In this document: positions 14,876 through 17,747 of the stretch, in pieces
Numbering within the stretch: position 1 is the stretch's first letter
Layout of the letters: each line of letters starts with the position of its first letter
Source: an uncultured Moraxella sp.
Lineage (GTDB): Bacteria > Pseudomonadota > Gammaproteobacteria > Pseudomonadales > Moraxellaceae
Assembly (NCBI GenBank): GCA_927911235.1
Contig: CAKMOY010000190.1
Coordinates: 1 to 17,747, forward strand
DNA: 17,747 nt
Reading direction: 5' to 3'
The notes under the pieces: generated by a model
The model's input: only the letters and a program-made list of their open reading frames with translations
Database searches by the model: none
What the model was told of the DNA's origin: nothing
Program-made: the position numbers and the translations under genes

Positions 14876-16468
14876 ATGCGTGTGATGTTTTTAAAAAATG
14901 GTTTTTTGGCGGTTAAGCCTTTGGCTTTAGCGGTGGCGGTGGTTTTGACAGGTTGCGGTACGGATAGCAAACCTGTGATTCCAAACAAAAGCAACAACAT
15001 TAACAACAGTGCAGTAACGGTGCGAGCTGTAGCAAAAGATACCCATTTAGCGACAGAAAACGGCACGTTGTCTTATACCGTTGAGTTTGTGGATAGCAAA
15101 ATTTTGGCGGATAATACCGATTATGAAGTTACTTATGAATTGATAGGCGATAATGTGGAAGCGTTATTAGTCGACCCAAGCCAAAAAACAGGAAAAATAA
15201 CGTTAAATAAAAACAAATTAACGTCCGATTTGTCATTTAAATTAAAATCTGATGGCAAAGCAGGCAGTGATACGCCGATTACTTTGAAATTAACAGCGAC
15301 AAATAATAACGTGCGAATTGATAATTTGCTTGGCAACATTTCAACAACAGTGAAAAATACGGACGTTGGGGTAAAAATTGACAATGCGATTGCAATAAAA
15401 AATGAAGGCGATGCCAAAATTCAGTTTACCATTGCACTTGCTCCGACTGCGGTAGATTCTGATACGAACGTATTTTTTGATGTGGTATCAGGCACGGCGA
15501 TTGAAAATGTGAATTATAAAAAACCTGCTCAAAATTTTGTAACCATTAAAAAAGGCGAAACGCAAGCGGTTTTAGAAATGGATTTAATCGGGCCTGCACC
15601 AACGGACGTTTTGACTTTTAACGTAAAATTGTTAAATACCAACAATGGCAAAGTACAATTGTTTGACGGTCAAAGCGTGGCAACAGGGCAAATCCAAAAT
15701 TATACGCCACAAAAAGCCAAACGCACCAAACTTAACGACACAGGTTTTACTTACGCTGGCGACCATACCAAAGGCACGTTGGCGGATTGTACAGGCATTC
15801 ATCAAGACTGTAGTCAAGGACGAGATGCGACCCATAAAGACGATGCGGACGGTACGGCAGGTTTTAGTTTTACCAAATTGGATAAAAACGGTAACGCACT
15901 TGCCAATGACGCAACAACTTGGGCGTGTGTGAAAGACAATGTGACAGGTTTGATTTGGGAAACCAAAACTTTTAACAAAGACACAGCAAGTAAAGCAACC
16001 AACGATGCCACTTGGGAATATACTTATTATGACAGCAAAACCCAACTTGGCACAAAAGACACAGGCAAAGGCACAGGACGTGATAAAGAAACTTGTGGCA
16101 ATAGCCAAGATATCTGCACCACAGAGCAATATGCGGTCAGTGTGAATGCAAGCAATCTATGCGGTGTCAATAACTGGCGATTGCCAACTCGTACCGAACT
16201 GTTTGGCGTGATGAATATCAGCTCAAAAAAAGCGGACGTTGTACTACATAAAGGCTGGTTATACCCCAACGAAATGGACAGTAATGAATATCCGCTTGGC
16301 TTATGGACAAGCTCGCCTGCCGCATCGTTTGAATCTGATGCTGGTACTTGGAAATTTGATAAAAGCGTATGGCTAATTTATAGCGAAGGCACGTTTAGTG
16401 CCGAAAATGTCATTGGCTCATGGCGACCATCTGCAAATGGCGTGTTATTGGTGAGTAATGGTAAATAA
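14876..16468 (+). CDS. Calx-beta/DUF1566 (Lcl C-terminal domain) lipoprotein
   Basis: A 530-residue predicted outer-surface or periplasmic lipoprotein. The signal peptide ends in lipobox LTGC (residues 24-27; Cys27 would be lipidated, followed by Gly). Residues about 45-150 look like a beta-sandwich. Residues about 152-265 fit a Calx-beta domain (IKNEGDAKIQFTIALAPT, FFDVVSGTAIENVNY, TIKKGETQAVLEMDLIG). Residues about 280-525 form a DUF1566/Lcl-C domain with WACVKDNVTGLIWETKT, NNWRLPTRTELFGVMN and LWTSSPAA. Six Cys in this domain could form disulfides. DUF1566 is named from the Legionella collagen-like adhesin, where it aids attachment, but the function here is unknown. The gene has an AAGGTG ribosome site, a Fur-like site just upstream, and is followed 22 bp later by a second DUF1566 gene. 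Confidence 0.85.
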   Translation: MRVMFLKNGFLAVKPLALAVAVVLTGCGTDSKPVIPNKSNNINNSAVTVRAVAKDTHLATENGTLSYTVEFVDSKILADNTDYEVTYELIGDNVEALLVDPSQKTGKITLNKNKLTSDLSFKLKSDGKAGSDTPITLKLTATNNNVRIDNLLGNISTTVKNTDVGVKIDNAIAIKNEGDAKIQFTIALAPTAVDSDTNVFFDVVSGTAIENVNYKKPAQNFVTIKKGETQAVLEMDLIGPAPTDVLTFNVKLLNTNNGKVQLFDGQSVATGQIQNYTPQKAKRTKLNDTGFTYAGDHTKGTLADCTGIHQDCSQGRDATHKDDADGTAGFSFTKLDKNGNALANDATTWACVKDNVTGLIWETKTFNKDTASKATNDATWEYTYYDSKTQLGTKDTGKGTGRDKETCGNSQDICTTEQYAVSVNASNLCGVNNWRLPTRTELFGVMNISSKKADVVLHKGWLYPNEMDSNEYPLGLWTSSPAASFESDAGTWKFDKSVWLIYSEGTFSAENVIGSWRPSANGVLLVSNGK

Positions 16469-16490
16469 TTTAAATTGATGGAGAAAAACA

Positions 16491-17294
16491 ATGAAAAAAT
16501 TTAACCTAAAAAAAATCGCTATTTTAACCGCTATTGCAACAAGTACTATCGCCATTGCAAACAACTTAACACCTGAACCAAAACTCAATACAGAAGTGAT
16601 TGTTGGCAATTTTGACAAAACCGCAGAAAGCGAAAACTTTACCATTAACAACGCAGAAATCACCGATACCGCTCGTGGTTTGACTTGGTCTCGCTGTTTG
16701 GTTGGACAAACCTTTAATTCAACCACGCAAAGTTGTGATGGACAAGCGACCGAATTTGCCACTTGGCAAGATGCATTAAACAGTGCCAAAGATGGTTGGC
16801 GAGTGCCAAATGCCAAAGAATTGTTAAGCATTGTAGAAGAAACGCAAGCCCTACCTGCGACCAATACCAGTCTGTTTGTGTTTGCCAATGGTTTAAATTT
16901 TTATGGACACATAGGCACACAGGAAACGACCGACACAAGCAAATGGATTACCAAAAGTGATGTCTATCCTGATGAACAATGTATTCAAGACACTTCAGGT
17001 TGGTATTCTCGTTGGGTCGGTGAAAAATCGGGTTGGGAATGTATTAATCCAAAAATCCCTGCTCAATTCGTTGCACAGACCAGTTCGCCTTATATTTGGT
17101 CATCAACGCCTGTCGCCCCTTATTCGGATACTGACAGCTCAAAAGCAAGTGCTGAAAAAGTCTATGCCTTAAACCTAGCAAACGGTAGCTTGGCAAACGA
17201 CACCAACCGAAATGGCAATGCCGTTGGTGGTTATAGCGATTCGGCAAATGAAAAACGTGCAAGATATGTGTTATTGGTAAAAGATGCCAGTTAA
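16491..17294 (+). CDS. Secreted DUF1566 (Lcl C-terminal domain) protein
   Basis: A 267-residue protein with a type I signal peptide (KKFNLKKIAILTAIATSTIA, predicted cleavage after AIA at residue 23). It is one DUF1566 domain: ITDTARGLTWSRCLVGQTFN, WQDALNSAKDGWRVPNAKEL, PYIWSSTPV and a closing ARYVLLVKD. Four Cys (in SRCLV, QSCDG, EQCIQ, WECIN) may form two disulfides. It lacks the lipobox and beta-sandwich domains of the gene before it, so it may be a soluble partner of that lipoprotein. Ribosome site GGAG is well spaced and the 22-bp gap implies one operon. Function is not known; enzyme, adhesin and assembly roles are all open. Confidence 0.82.
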   Translation: MKKFNLKKIAILTAIATSTIAIANNLTPEPKLNTEVIVGNFDKTAESENFTINNAEITDTARGLTWSRCLVGQTFNSTTQSCDGQATEFATWQDALNSAKDGWRVPNAKELLSIVEETQALPATNTSLFVFANGLNFYGHIGTQETTDTSKWITKSDVYPDEQCIQDTSGWYSRWVGEKSGWECINPKIPAQFVAQTSSPYIWSSTPVAPYSDTDSSKASAEKVYALNLANGSLANDTNRNGNAVGGYSDSANEKRARYVLLVKDAS

Positions 17295-17311
17295 TTTGAG
17301 CTATTTTGTTA

Positions 17312-17515
17312 AGAACCTGTTCACGATTAATACGCAAAACGATTTTTGATTCAATTTTATTTTAAAATCATGCTTTTTCTGCTAAAAATGGCCAAATCTT
17401 GTTTTTCTTCGTCAAAAACTTGTTTGATAGAATAACTATCAAACTGCGTTTTTCCTTGAAAAAACGTGCGATTTATCTCATTTTTAGCTAGAAAAATTAA
17501 TCATGAACAGGTTCT
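17312..17515. mobile_element. MITE-like palindromic element
   Basis: A 204-bp non-coding element bounded by AGAACCTGTTCACGATTAA (17312-17330) and its inverted partner TTAATCATGAACAGGTTCT (17497-17515), 18 of 19 matching. Inside, GCTAAAAATG (17381-17390) pairs with CATTTTTAGC (17479-17488) and GTTTGATAG (17422-17430) with CTATCAAAC (17436-17444), so most of the element can fold as one long hairpin. There is no transposase. A target duplication is not clear. The terminal repeats probably belong to an insertion sequence elsewhere in the genome. It separates the DUF1566 genes from the tRNA. Confidence 0.65.
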
Positions 17516-17571
17516 AAAAACTACAAAAAAGTGGCTAAAAAAAGTGAAAAAAAACGCCCCATTATAGCCGA

Positions 17572-17602
17572 TTTTGATAAAAATCCAAAATTTTTATCAA
17601 AA
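17572..17602. repeat. Perfect 13-bp inverted repeat upstream of the tRNA promoter
   Basis: TTTTGATAAAAAT (17572-17584), loop CCAAA, ATTTTTATCAAAA (17590-17602). It ends five bases before the -35 box of tRNA-Ala. It could be a transcription stop for leftward or rightward reads or an A/T-rich activating (UP-like) element. It has no GC in the stem beyond one pair. Confidence 0.5.
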
Positions 17603-17607
17603 AATGA

Positions 17608-17636
17608 TTGACAAGATTAAAACAATTCATTAGAAT
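17608..17636 (+). promoter_or_regulatory. Strong sigma70 promoter of tRNA-Ala
   Basis: Perfect -35 TTGACA (17608-17613), 17-bp spacer, -10 TAGAAT (17631-17636, 5 of 6), then a GC-rich ACGCCC discriminator of the type associated with stringent control of stable RNA genes. The tRNA begins 19 bp after the -10. Confidence 0.75.
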
Positions 17637-17655
17637 ACGCCCACTTAAGCAAAAA

Positions 17656-17731
17656 GGGGCTATAGCTCAGTTGGTAGAGCACTTGCATGGCATGCAAGGG
17701 GTCAGCGGTTCGACTCCGCTTAGCTCCACCA
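17656..17731 (+). tRNA. tRNA-Ala (anticodon GGC)
   Basis: A complete 76-nt tRNA. The acceptor arm GGGGCTA pairs with TAGCTCC (one G-U); the D arm contains AGCTCAGTTGGTAGAGC; the anticodon stem CTTGC/GCAAG encloses loop ATGGCAT with anticodon GGC at 17689-17691; the T arm is GCGGTTCGACTCCGC. The discriminator A and CCA are encoded (17728-17731). Confidence 0.97.
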
Positions 17732-17747
17732 GATGTTTAAGTCTATA

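Noticed and set aside
15632..16129. Long minus-strand open frame (165 codons) inside the DUF1566 lipoprotein gene
   Set aside because: It is antisense to a well-supported gene with signal peptide and recognisable domains; composition is that of a codon shadow.
1..17747. CRISPR array, prophage genes or complete insertion sequence
   Set aside because: No regularly spaced repeat series, no phage structural or integrase genes and no transposase frame were seen on either strand.

Overview
The window reads as chromosomal DNA of a gamma-proteobacterium of the family Moraxellaceae, most likely a Moraxella species. The grounds are the AT-rich sequence, a Neisseria-type heme oxygenase, an E. coli-like cytochrome bd operon with cydDC nearby, a YbaN/DUF454 protein and a tRNA-Ala(GGC) at the right end. 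This assignment is inference from recognised protein families; no database search was run.

Layout. (1) 1-1036: a structured upstream region, a 3'-truncated polysaccharide deacetylase (PuuE-like) and a winged-helix remnant that looks like the C-terminal end of a Fic protein; this is a decayed junction. (2) 1037-4424, minus strand: cydC and cydD, the heterodimeric thiol (glutathione/cysteine) exporter needed for cytochrome bd assembly. (3) 4526-5109, minus: a rhodanese gene broken by a 1-nt frameshift and a small DUF2892 membrane protein, together the two halves of a YgaP-like protein. (4) 5397-8342, plus: cydA (frameshifted in an A8 tract), cydB and an unusually long cydX, closed by a hairpin terminator. 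(5) 8447-14030, minus: ybaN, then an Opp/Dpp/Nik-type ABC importer (His-rich binding protein, two permeases, and a double-NBD ATPase broken by two 1-nt indels). A sequence matching the Zur-box pattern sits on the promoter of the binding protein. (6) 14166-17294, plus: hemO behind a Fur-box-like palindrome, then a Calx-beta/DUF1566 lipoprotein and a secreted DUF1566 protein behind a second Fur-box-like site. (7) 17295-17731: a palindromic MITE-like element, a long perfect hairpin, a strong promoter and tRNA-Ala(GGC).

How it fits together. The left half is a respiratory and thiol-redox block: CydDC exports thiols needed for CydABX maturation, and the rhodanese/DUF2892 pair handles sulfane sulfur. 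The right half looks like metal homeostasis: a probable Zur-controlled metal or metal-chelate importer next to iron-controlled heme degradation and an iron-controlled pair of surface or periplasmic DUF1566 proteins of unknown role.

A caution about the data: three genes (rhodanese, cydA, ABC ATPase) carry four 1-nt frame breaks, three of them repairable by removing one base from an A/T homopolymer. This could be sequencing error, real decay, or tracts tolerated through slippage. The most promising biology is the Zur-like/His-rich transporter and the Fur-like DUF1566 pair beside hemO.
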